From positions 1,249,501 through 1,313,500 of the forward strand of contig VWND01000007.1 in assembly GCA_009599575.1 (NCBI GenBank): a stretch of DNA of 64,000 nt, read 5' to 3'. The position numbers and the translations under genes were made by a program. This DNA is from Blumeriella jaapii. Its lineage: Eukaryota > Ascomycota > Leotiomycetes > Helotiales > Drepanopezizaceae. The notes below the pieces were generated by a model. The model did not search any database. It saw nothing but the letters and a program-made list of their open reading frames with translations, and was not told the origin of the DNA. Below are positions 35,236-47,159 of this stretch, piece after piece; position 1 is the first letter of the stretch; every line of letters begins with the position of its first letter.

Positions 35236-36092
35236 GATGAGAGATGTGTTTGTAGATTGGTTGAGGTGTGGTTCGGGTAGTGTGGTTGGAGATGGGTGAA
35301 GAAGAGGAGGTGGTGAGTGGTGAGGTGGTGATGGGATTCTTCGGGAGCGGAGTTTTGGATTGGGGCGAACGGGGCTTCTTATTTGAAGCGGCGCGTCGCG
35401 AGGACAGCAATCAGTGGAAATCGCGCCTAAACCGAATGCGGAAGACGGGAGCTAAGTGGTTTCGAGGTGGGGCGGGGCGGGGCGGGGCGGGGACTTGGAG
35501 AGGCGAGCTGGGATGCCTGAGGCAGGCAGTCAGCCAGGCAGAACAAAGAAGCACAGAAAGGAAGGCAGGAAAGAGAGCGAGAGAGCGAGAAAGCGAGAAA
35601 GTGAAAGAAAGGAGCAGGAAACGCGTGATGCGTCATACAGATCTCTGCACTGGCAAGGCTTACATTACCGTATTGCTATAGTGATTGCTATCTACTCTGC
35701 TGCACTGCACTTTACTACATTATACGTCACGATGAAGATTCCTATATCTGGTCCTGCACGGCACAGTAGCATCTAGATGTGAAAAAAGCCGAGGAGGTGC
35801 CAGGCCATGCAACACACGTCTCACGCGCGCTGATTGGCTGCCGCTCGTCAGATCAACGCGTGAGTCGACGCTAAGCCCAAACTGGCACGCTAGTGCAATC
35901 AACCACATCCCTCCGGCTTAGCGCGGCGCATACAAATAAGGGCCCCTCCCACTTCTTTCTTCCTTCCTCCCCATCCACTCAACAACAACCATCTCGACCA
36001 CCCCCCGCCACATCAACCACAACACCAAACAACTTCTCCTCCATCATCTCCATCTTCCTTCTCATCGACAACTCCCCCCAACACACAACAAA
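35236..36092. promoter_or_regulatory. Divergent histone H4/H3 promoter
   Basis: 857 bp between two start codons on opposite strands. The motif CAAATAAG followed by a G/C-rich block occurs once facing each gene: CAAATAAGGGCCCC at 35933-35946, 160 bp ahead of the H3 ATG, and CAAATAAGAAGCCCC on the minus strand at 35385-35371, 150 bp ahead of the H4 ATG. ATTGG (CCAAT) boxes occur at 35359 and 35833. A GGGGC tetramer tract (35468-35490) could form a G-quadruplex. S-phase co-regulation of the pair is inferred from the arrangement. Confidence 0.75.
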
Positions 36093-36681
<589 letters not shown>

Positions 36682-37725
36682 ATGGTTTCGGGTGTGCGAT
36701 CTCTCATTTTCTTCTCGGCATGACACACTTCCGTCTTTGTCACTGGCCTCCTGGTGTGCTGGACCTGGGGGGAGTGGTGAGGTGGCTGGGATTTGATAGA
36801 TCATGATGGTTTGGGTCTGGATTCTTCGATGGAGTTTTAGTGCGCTGGGTTTCTGCTTTTTTCCGGGGTGTACATTAATGCCAGCGTTGGGCGCTGAGCA
36901 AATATGATCATGGTCTTCCAGCGATACATTACATGGCGTTTCAGTGCGTGTCCTGTGCCGTGCTGGGCTGTGCTTGTTGTGACCATAGTATGTGAGTCTG
37001 GGCTCGTCGGCATCGTAGCTCTGGTTCCTTCGGCCTTGGAGTTGCGCTCTTTCTGTGGTTGCACTGGTTGCACGTAGGCATGTTCCCGAACGCGTTATTC
37101 CGATCCCATTTACATCCCCCTGCTGCTCCATGACTTGCGTTGATCAAAAACTGCAACTTCGCTGGTGACAGTATATGAATTGAGTTGCAGGTACCATCCA
37201 TCTAATCCGAAAATCAATATATTACGGTGACTTGGCATGTTTGCTGGTAGTCAGTCGTTCTATACTGTACCTCCACAACGACTGCTACTTTGTTTTACGA
37301 CCTTGCCTCTGGAAAAATCTTTCTGGACGATCATCTCTCTCGCCGTGATATCGCATTGCTTGTGTCCAGTCGGAGAGATTACTTCCGCATAAAGGCATTT
37401 CTCCCTTCTTGGTGTGTGTGTTGCCCATGATCCCCAGCTGCGTGGCAACTCAATAATGGGACTGGTTCATGGTAATCAACCAGAAGTGACGACTTCCTTC
37501 TCTGTCACGTTGTCTTGAGAGACTCCCGCCAGGACGGATCCTGAAATGTACCGCTATTGGCAAAATGAATCCTATTCAATAAGGCATGCTAAACTATGCT
37601 CAAGGACCGAGTCGTGTCTTGACACGGGAGTGATGAGTTCTGATACGCGCGGTCTGATAGGTATCAGTGGACGTCTCTTGTGCTTTGTTATGTGTTGTGT
37701 ATTTCTCATTGCCCACCCCACTCCG

Positions 37726-37756
<31 letters not shown>

Positions 37757-40648
37757 TCAAAAAAAACACATTCGATACCTCAATTCGGATAATAAACCTC
37801 GAAGCTCTTCTTAAGATTGTATCCCTTTCGAGAAAACTACGATCTACCCTAGAACCTAATCCTCGGCTACGCCCAGCAAAGGATGGACGACGATGTGTAC
37901 TCAGTAGTCCGAAGTGCATTCTTGTGCCGACCGACACCAATTACGGGTTTGTCGGTAAACCAGCATGATCAACCTATGAAACTTGAGAATACAATAGGTT
38001 ATAGAGATATAGAGTTTAGAAGCATAGAAGTTTGGTCAAAATTCCTATTTACTGGAATGGAACTTTATGTATATATCGAATTGCTGAGATACGTTTTTTT
38101 TTTGGTGGGGGGGGGGGGGGGGGGGGGTGGTCAAGTGAAAATGCCTTCTAATATCAAAATACCACAACTTCCTTATACGCTGGAAAATTCCCAAGCCTTA
38201 CATATGCTGATTCTTCGATATCATTACACTACCCTCTAGTTACCAATATGAGCTCCACGCCATACACTATGTACTACTCTGTACTGCAGCCCATAGGATC
38301 ACTAAGATCTATCTGCCTATGATCGCGCAGGCATAAACGCGCCACCTGGCCCGGAGCTTGCCTTGGACACGTATAAGCATGCAAAGGCTGTCGTCCTTAA
38401 GAAACAGTATCAAATGCTTTATCGCCTGTCAATGCGCGCCTTTTACCGATTCCACTTTAACTTCTCGCGGTCCATCCTCTGCAGAAACAAAGTCGGGCTA
38501 CTAATCTCCAACAAAGTCGAGTCAATAATGCTATTCCACAACCTTACTCGGTATACATCCTGAAATCAAGTTCCTGTTGACGTTATGCCGCACCCAGCAG
38601 TGCTTCCGGAGTGAAAGAATGGAAGATCAGACACGGAAGAGATGGATAATCAAAAGGTTACAACAACTAACTGTCACACATTTTGATGTATAACCTACCT
38701 CCTGCTCAAACAACCGCCGTATTAGAAGAAACTAATATCACAAGTGGTCTAGATGTGTTTTCTGAATTCCACCAGAAACACGAAAAACCCACGAGACATG
38801 ATCAACATTTGAAGCAGCGCGTGCCTCTTAGCGTGGCAACTCGCGTTTCGCGACGCGACGCGACGCGACTTGATCCGCCTTCACTATCCTAGAAAGCTCG
38901 AGCATCTTGAACGAGAATTGCCAGCTCGATACATCTACAGCTTCGAATTCCTGCCTCCCGTACGGCATTCCGCGGAACATTGCGGTATGAATCCAGAAAC
39001 TGGTGCAAGAAACCTACCGGGCATTCTGATTCTCAAATGCTCTAGGAGATCGGGTTTCGCAACGCAGGGTTTTGCCCTCCTTCAGGAAACTCTCCACCAT
39101 GGACGCCTGTAGCCAGTCTATGTCTGCAAAATCTGCTCCCCCCCAGGCAAACAGCAAGGTCAATACGAAATCGGCCAGGTTTTCACCAAACTTATCGGAG
39201 GGGGACAGAAGGAAGTCAGGAAAGGAGACTGCCCAGGCAGTAGACAAGCGTACTTCTCGACAAATGCTCAGTGTACCGCCGTACGTGGGGCTGTAGGACA
39301 TTCGAACCTGTCTATTGCAGCACGGCACACAGAGTCTCATCGTCACGGCATCTGGATACGCCTTTCTTGGAGCCGTGTGCATATGAATCGGACGACTCTA
39401 GTCCGTCTGCAAGCCTGTAGATGCTAGGGACGCCCTTTGCCTTTCCTTAGGGTCTTCAAATATCCCTGAAACGCTGCTATCCTTTCCCCAGAAGCATAGC
39501 AACGGCTGGCTTCCCAATCATCCATGATTACCGGAATTGGTGTGATGGAGTGGGCTCGCCCCTATTGACCTTGAAACCCAACTCGTGGCTGATCGTACAC
39601 CAGTGAAATTTCGACAATTCCTTCGAGAAAGAAGCAGTCGGAAAGGTTCTCTAGGCCTACATTATACTATGCATATTGTAACGTCTAGTCCGGATGATGC
39701 TCTTGGCCAAGTGATCCCGAGATTCGTCAGTTCTTGGACATGATGGAGGCCATCTTGCGGATTGTGGATTATGGATAGTGCCCCGATCTCCGAATTCAAG
39801 CTATTGTGCAGTATGCGAGGGCTATGCTTACGGGTTGGGGCCCTGGACATGGTAATGTTCATCTTGAAAATGTGTTTGCACTGTTCACTGACGCTGTGGA
39901 CAGGGCATTTGAATCGCCGACCAACACCCCGTTTTCCTACAGCAATAAACAAGGACGATAAATCAACCCAATTTTCACTCGCTTCTGTACTCAAAAAGAC
40001 GCCCGCGATCTCGACTCCAGGGACTCGAAATATACCAAGCATTCGCTTACTTCTTCGACGATAGTTCTGTAGGTGAGTCTCAATCAGCAGTGCAGACCAA
40101 GGAAACGGTAGATGAAAATACATCCAAGACCAATGGTAAATTTCGAACTTCTCAGTCGCTTATGTACGAAGCATGAGTTAATCTTCAGCGTCAACATCAG
40201 AGGCTAGCACGTATATTTCAAGATACAAATGGATTACGAATTAAGAGATGGGTATCTAGAAACCCAAAGCCTACCTCAAATGCGGGGACAAGACTCCTCC
40301 AAGGACTCCAACCCATGCTCAACTCCGCAGCTCCCGGATCGGAATAATGCTCAATCAACAGCCAACAACTCACGGTCGCGCAGAGAAGCCCCTTAGGAGA
40401 TACCTCTAGAATGATGGTCAATGACAGGTCGGCCATCGGTCCCAATCCAAGTGAGCAGAGAAAATGCGAGCGTCCTGTCGGAGCTCCTCGCATGTCACCC
40501 TCGAACTCGATCTCTTTGAAGGTGGAGAAGTCACTGTTGGAGCTTGAGAAATACTTGTTTGGTACTTTGTCAAATGCGATCGCTCGTATCATTTCTCTCC
40601 TCCGTATTCGGAAGCAGGACCAATGTGTTGCCCATGGTCTCTGGTTTT
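36682..40648. other. Four-kilobase intergenic region with homopolymer tracts
   Basis: Lies between the convergent ends of H3 and the ankyrin-BTB gene. 36682 to about 37000 is likely the H3 3' untranslated region. A 28-C run (37726-37753) and a 21-G run (38107-38127) bracket 353 bp whose ends are loosely inverted (C-run, CC, A8 against A9, CC, C-run on the complementary strand). A CGACG pentamer repeat lies at about 38851-38868. Open frames up to 153 codons (for example 40123-39662 minus and 40592-40218 minus) show no domain or splice pattern I trust. Confidence 0.5.
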
Positions 40649-43331
40649 CTACGCGTCAAGCTTCAGCTTGTCTAGCAGCCTGTCTATTTTCTCAAGCAGA
40701 ACCTGATAGTTGATCGCGTCGGCCGCGAACTCATCACCCGCAACTTCTCCGTCCAGGGTCCTGATCTCACCATTAGCGAGTGGGTTGATGGCAGGTTTGA
40801 GGACGTTGCTGTGCTCCATCGGAGGAGCACTTAAAACGACCGCTTCGTCGGACTCTTGGGGAACATGCGAGTCAGCTCGGTCTGCTTCTGTGCTTTCCTC
40901 CTCGTTCATCATATCCTCTAGACCAGAATCCTCGAATCGAAGACGGAATCGGTCGGATAGGTAGTGTCGAATGCTACAAGTCATCAGTAGGACAATGGTT
41001 TAATCCCAGGTGATACCCACTCGTCGAGTAGTTCGATAGTGTCTGTTTCCTGGCGATTCCGAATCCTAGAAGCACTTTCTCTAATCAACTCTTCGAACTC
41101 TGCTTCGTCGATATATTCTTCGAGCCTGAACGCCAGATATCTTGCACTGAATTCCTCCAAGCGTTGGACTTTGAGATCCCAAGCTGCTCTGATGACTACG
41201 GGACAAATTAGTTGCCCCCTTGTCCCGAAAAAATCCACATGTGTTTGAAAGTCCAGTAGCTTTAGTTTGCTCACCATCGTATACGTTGATAGGCTCTACC
41301 TCTACTTCTTGTTCCTGACCGACTTCGAGATGTGTCCGATCAGCGAGTGTTCCAGTTCCCATACCCACCTGAAATGGGTTAGCAAGCTTCCACAAAGAGC
41401 TTCAAGAAATGCTTCGGTGCCGATCTACGAAGCCATCTCGACGGAAATTGAATATGGTGATGTCAACTATAACGCCCAACGAACCAGCCGATTCAAGTTA
41501 TCAATCTCTAGAACGATTTGTTGAAACTCTCCTGCGACTTGGCAGGGGTAAAGGGGAAGTGGAACAAGTCTCGCATACCGTGCTGATGACAGTCGCTGCT
41601 TTTGCCTTGAGCTTCTCAATGAGAAGCATATCGGCCACGAACAAAACATCCAACGCCAAGTCTATCGGAATGTCTGCTTGCTCGGTGTAAAGAAATGTCA
41701 AGACAATTTCCAATACCTCTGGCGTACAATCCACCTGGCTTTGTTTAGCATGAATTCATCATGATGGTTTCCAGAAATGAAATCCCAAGGAAGGAAATCT
41801 GATGTAAAGCCCCGCCCCTAGGAATGACATCGTGTGTCGGGCAGGTATCGAACAAATGTTTAGTTGCTATTCACCCGATGCAGCGTTCCCAACTCCTAAG
41901 CGGCTCATCTCTTTGCTCGTAATCAAAACAATGAATGGAATAGCCGGAGGACAACTAAGCAAGACAGGCACTCATACCTTGATGATCTGGAGATAGTCCA
42001 TGACCTGTGCTTCCTTAAAGGAAGACGCGAACATCGTCTAGATTAAAACATCAGGATCTTGATAGTCTGTATGTCTGGACGTTCACTGGACGTTAAGGAC
42101 TGGGTCGCAGGAATGCTTGGCAGAACCTTGAGATGCAAACGCCAATGTCACTAACCTGGAAGTACTCAGACCTTGACAGCATCGCGCGATGTGCCGGAAA
42201 TACAATTGATTTTCTCGATTGCCGCGTCTGTGATGGAGACCGGGAGGCAGCAGACGGGCCAATGGGAATCCCATTCACAGGTCCTGTTGTATTACTCAAG
42301 TTCGGTATCTCGTTACCAGAGTTTGATTCCCCCACGCCGTCTTCATCAGCTCGGAGTAGAACATCGGCAAAGATGCTGTTCTCCCTTGTCCATCGTACGT
42401 CGTTTGCTCTACTATGATCAACGTCAATCTTGTGCTTGAGCACATTATGTCGGTACCACTGCTCAATCTGATCTCGGCCTCGCTTAACTTCATCCTGGTG
42501 CCGCTGCCGTGCTATCCTTCTGTCACTCCCTGCAAGAATGCCGTCCCACAAGGATTCAATTTCCAGCTGCTTGCTGACCTTGTCAATGCCCTTTAATACT
42601 TCTTCCTCCGTAACAAAGCTCCGATTTGACAGCCCGAGGACCGTAGGTACGTCTCCCAGATACAAATAGCGTATTGCAACATGGAATGACTCCGGGGGGA
42701 TTGTGCTAGCTAATTTCCAGACAGTCGTCTCCGGAGACGTTGTGAGTTTCTTTTGGAAGTACGGTGAGCGTGCTGAGAGAATGAATTTATGGAGGTTCCA
42801 CGTCTCGGAACCTGCTGTGAGGCAAATGTCCGAGGTCTTGGGTGTCTGCCGGGTCAGGAGTGTGGATATGTGCGAGGCGAAAGGCTGTAAAGGGTCCGCG
42901 CTCTTTGTATAGCTGTACTGCAGAAGATTTCGGATGCGATTGTTCAGGGCGTTGTAGAGACATCGCTCGCCCTGAAAGGTATCTCGCTCACACAGCGCCC
43001 CAGCTTCGAGTAGAAACTGTACCACCTCGTAGTGTCCACACAGACTCGCCAAAATCAAGGGAGTGTAATCGAACACATCGCGAGCGTTGATATTGGCCCC
43101 GGTGGCTATAGCCTCTTGACAACCCTTCAAGTCCCCGATCCGACAGGCATCGCAGAGCTTTTGAAATCTGCAGGTTGAGTTAATGAAGCTGAAAGGACGT
43201 TCAAGGACTTGGAAGACATACTCTGGACTGGCGTCCAGGGGGCTGTCATCCCTGAGCACGCCGTCTCTGATCAGTTCGTGCTCGTCCTTCAGTTGGACCT
43301 CGAGTTCGTCTTTCCGTAGAACCATTTCCAA
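40649..43331 (-). CDS. Ankyrin repeat and double BTB/POZ domain protein
   Basis: Minus-strand exons 43331-43222, 43167-42156, 42037-41978, 41734-41579, 41368-41275, 41195-41021 and 40973-40649 total 1932 nt, 643 residues. Residues about 38-110 hold two ankyrin repeats (A-N-I-N-A-R-D-V-F-D-Y-T-P-L and G-H-Y-E-V-V-Q-F-L-L-E-A-G). Two BTB domains follow (about 130-220 and about 345-440, the second with F-P-A-H-R-A-M-L-S-R-S-E-Y-F). The C-terminal region has an acidic linker. The layout matches the ABTB1 type, proposed adaptors for cullin-3 ubiquitin ligases. The 54-nt first intron is a multiple of three without stops, but removing it joins S-P-E to F-Q-K-L-C-D-A-C, the normal family reading. The gene is divergent from the NIMA kinase. 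Confidence 0.9.
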
Positions 43332-43770
43332 TAAGCATAGGAGAAGGGGATATAAATTTGCAACAGCGGAAGATTGGTTGTATGTACGCTTCTGAAAGTG
43401 AGCATCGGATGGGAACGATATCCTTATCGATTAGTACCAAGCTTTCTGCCCCCGCCCCCCGCCTTCCGCGGCCCCGAATGGGAAAGGTGTCAGTCAGCCG
43501 TCGTTGCTCTGCCAACACAAGCTAGCTCGCAGTCATCAACACGAACTTCGAATCAAATAGAGTCGACAGAAACACCAATCGACAACAACGGCAAATAACG
43601 ACTTCAACAACCTCAACGATCTCAACATCGAGCGATACCTTAAACGACTGACAGCTCAGCCGTGATCTTCATCCCCGACTCGATACATCCTCTCGGTCCA
43701 TGGCCCTGCCAGGATCGTTGACTCTTTGCTAAGTAACGAATACAAATACCCTCAGGAATATTTGCGAATC
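43332..43770. promoter_or_regulatory. Divergent promoter of ankyrin-BTB gene and nimA
   Basis: 439 bp between opposite start codons. A CCCCCGCCCCCC stretch lies at about 43449-43460 and CAACAACGGC and CTCAAC tracts lie in the likely nimA 5' leader (43540-43640). No TATA box is evident. Confidence 0.5.
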
Positions 43771-46053
43771 ATGTCGGAGGGAGAAAAGTATGATGTTCTC
43801 GAGAAGATAGGTCAGTGAGCGATGCGTAGGTGATCGCCGCAACTGACATCCAGCAGGCCATGGATCCTTTGGCATCATCAGAAAGGTGCGCCGAAGACAG
43901 GACGGGCAAGTCCTCTGTCGCAAAGAAATCAATTATGTTCGCATGTCGCAGAAAGAACGGGAGCAACTCCACGCCGAGTTTGCCATCCTGTCCTCCCTAC
44001 GACACCCCAACATCGTAGGGTACTACCATCGAGAGCATCTGAAGTCCACCCAGGACCTGCATCTATACATGGAATACTGTGGCAATGGCGATCTCGGACG
44101 TGTGATCAAGGACCTTCAATCCAAGAAGCAGCTGGCGGAGGAGGGCTTCGTGTGGAGTATGTTCTCTCAGCTGGTCACCGCGCTGTACCGATGTCACTAC
44201 GGCGTTGATCCTCCGGAAGTCGGGAGCAATATCATGGGCTTGGGTAACACCGCGCATCCCAAACAGCCCGCGAGCAACGTGATGATCCTTCATCGTGACT
44301 TGAAGCCGGAGAATGGTAAGCACGAAATGCTATTGGCATCAACTCTGCTGACACACTGTCAGTCTTTCTCGGCGAGGATAACTCGGTGAAGCTTGGAGAC
44401 TTCGGGCTCTCTAAGATTATGCAGTCCCACGACTTTGCGTCCACCTACGTCGGCACGCCGTTCTACATGTCCCCAGAAATTTGCGCCGCTGAACGATACA
44501 CCTTGAAATCTGACATTTGGTCTTTGGGATGCATCATCTACGAGCTCTGCTCGCGAGAGCCGCCTTTCAACGCCAAGTCACATTTCCAGTTGGTACAGAA
44601 GATCAAGGAGGGCAAGTTCGCACCGCTACCGACCGTTTACTCACCCGAGCTTAACGCTGTGATCAATGACTGTCTCAGAGTCAATCCGGATCGTCGGCCC
44701 GATACTGCAGCGCTCCTCAACCTTCCAGTTGTGAAACTGATGAGGAAAGAGAAGGAAGTCGTTGAGCTGGGGCGAATACTCAAGACCAAGGAGGATTTGG
44801 CGGCGAGGAAGATCCAGGAGTCCGAGAACAAACTTCGAAATATCGAGGCCGAGAAGGCGCAGATGCGACAGGAGATTGAGTCTACCGTTAGGCGGGAATG
44901 GGAGCTCAAGGCACAACTGGAAATCAACCGCCTCGTCCAAGTAGAGATCGAGAAACTTCAAAAGAAATTCGAGCAAGAGGTGAACGAGAAGGTTGAGTAC
45001 GAAGTGGGGAAGCGATCAAGCACCCAAAGTCACACATCTGCCAAGGACTTTATCGGATCGGGCTCTTTGATAGTCAATGACATACCCATGTCGTCCATCA
45101 GCAGTGCTGGAGAAGATGACTTCCCGAACTCTACCGATCTGACAGAGCTGTCAGTAGACTCCCCAGAACAAGTCAAGGCTCTCAAGAAGAGCGCCCGCAC
45201 GCCATTTAGCCGAGCCCAGACCATGTTTATCAATACACCAATGGATGTCGAAATGGCAGAGCCGTCACCAATATCCATTGCTTCGCTTTCGTTGTCACCG
45301 CGCCGTAATGGTGCTACCAAAGCTTCCAGCACTGGACGCAACATCTTTGCGGATGCAACAAGAGCTGAGAGTCGTTGGCAACCAACTCTCCAAAACTCGG
45401 ACGACTCCGAGGAAGATGACCTTCCACCTATGCCGTCCCCGACACGACAGAAGTCGGCCAAAAACCCCTTCAAATCGCATGGTGCTAGACCTCCTCTGAT
45501 ATCTCAGCGAACAGCTCCAATCCACAAGCAGGTGTCGCAACCTGGTATTTTTGCAGCAGGAAAGGCCAATACGGCTCCAACAATAGCTGCACTCTCAAAC
45601 GCTCCTGATCTGCGACCCCAGCCAGGCCAAGGTGCTCTCCGAGAGCGAAATAACTCGCCCAACCGCCGACTGTCCAAAATCCCCTCCTCTACAAACGTCT
45701 CATCTCTCGAGAACGCGCCTACCTCCCCACAACGCAAGACCAGCCTCAAGAAGAAGAATGCAGATGGCGCAGATCTCAACAAGTTAGCCGTCAAGAACCA
45801 CATGGTGACCAAGGCTCTGAGCGGTGGAAACCTGGCACCGAAGGGACGTACCTTGGTTGAGCTAGCACAAGCAAGAGCTGGTGGTCGACCAATATCAGAA
45901 GTTTCTGATGGGAACCGCAGTCCTGAGCCTAAGGGTCGGGCCTTTGCAGCTCGCATGGCTGAACGTGCAGGGAACGAGCCACCGATTTGGGATCCAGAGC
46001 GTGATGAGATGCCAAGTCCGTTCCTGGTACGCACTCGGCAGCGACGACTTTAG
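43771..46053 (+). CDS. nimA: NIMA-type mitotic serine/threonine kinase
   Basis: Exons 43771-43810, 43857-44315 and 44363-46053 give 2190 nt, 729 residues. NIMA promotes entry into mitosis in Aspergillus and is the founder of the NEK kinases. Visible motifs are the glycine loop G14-H-G-S-F-G, K36 in C-R-K-E, H-R-D-L-K-P-E-N (catalytic D161), D-F-G at 179-181 and the activation loop F-A-S-T-Y-V-G-T198-P-F-Y-M-S-P-E, whose Thr matches the regulatory site of Aspergillus NIMA. A NEK insert around residues 128-157 is typical of the fungal proteins. A charged coiled coil follows at about 300-385, then a Ser/Pro-rich basic tail. Length is close to the 699 residues of A. nidulans NIMA. Introns are 46 and 47 nt. 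Confidence 0.95.
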
Positions 46054-47159
46054 ATGCTCCCATCGACGAACATGACGAATGACGGATTCAACTTTACATA
46101 CATGGGAAATGGGTGCACCGGGATAGAGCGGTATTGTGACGAGCAGCGAAGTCATTACGCTAATCTTCTACGTAATAATTTCCGGTTGGTTTGGCTACGG
46201 TGCATTAAAAAACACGGCGCCTGGGAGCGGAGCATCGAAACATGAAAGCTGTTTTGTTTGAGTACTTTGGGTGGTGGAGTGGAAGGAGTTGAGGCTATAC
46301 GGAGCTGAATTGGGATTTACTCCCTGGTTGGATCGACGTGATGTGTGTGTATCTTACCTGTTGGTGTTGGATGCAACGGTTCCTGCTTTCTCATAGAAGC
46401 CATAGAAGCGCAATGGAACAAGACTTAACCACTGTAACTGAGCACAAGTCGCGTCTGCACTTCGTAGTGGCCAGCTCATTGTCTCTACTGTAGCGAAAGT
46501 TGTTATTTACATAGGTACGTAGCTGAAATGCGTGATGGGTGAGGAAGAGGCGACACGACGCGGCGCTGGAAGCTACCAGATCACTCCATACCTGCAGTAC
46601 AAGGCCTTCCTTCCTTCGGCCAATTGCTCTTCCATCAAATGATGCCTGCCATTCAATTTTCGGGTATCAAACATAGTGCTTCGGGCGTTTTCGAAGGGAT
46701 CACCAATTCAGCATATGTTCATCCCTGGTGTACGCTCACATACTCTGAAAACCTTCGGTCTTGAAATACGTCGGCATCTTGATCAAACCTCTGGCGAACC
46801 AACAGTTTCGACGATATGCAATCATGTCAAAAATGTAGAGTTTGCTGATGGGACTCGGGAACATGCGGAGGTCGAAAGCCACTTCTCTCAAACATGTGGT
46901 TTTTCTTTTGAAGCAAGGCCAATCTGTCACGGTGTGAACGACATTGAAGTGTAAGAAGGGGACGTTATTCTCTACATGGTTGGAGAGAGCCCTTGAGGTG
47001 CTGTACAGTACTGTGGAGAAATGCAGAAGAGCTCCGGAGGACCTGATTAGCGGCAAATACTCGGGTAAACATGGAAGCGAGAAAGCTACTGTACCGTACA
47101 TTTTTTTTTCCGATCTTATCTGTGAACCACCACCTGCATCCCTCGACAACATTGTAGCC
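46054..47159. other. Intergenic between nimA and PRMT5
   Basis: 1.1 kb between two plus-strand genes; holds the nimA 3' region and the PRMT5 promoter. An open frame continues upstream of the PRMT5 ATG for 216 nt in frame, but it has no family similarity and the ATG at 47160 fits better. No further gene is supported. Confidence 0.5.

Noticed and set aside
39300..39320. Possible tRNA T-arm (GGTTCGAAT on the minus strand)
   Set aside because: The flanking bases do not pair into a T stem and no D-arm, anticodon arm or acceptor stem fits.
39662..40592. Two minus-strand open frames (153 and 124 codons)
   Set aside because: No family motifs, composition like intergenic DNA, and no neighbouring exons that extend them.
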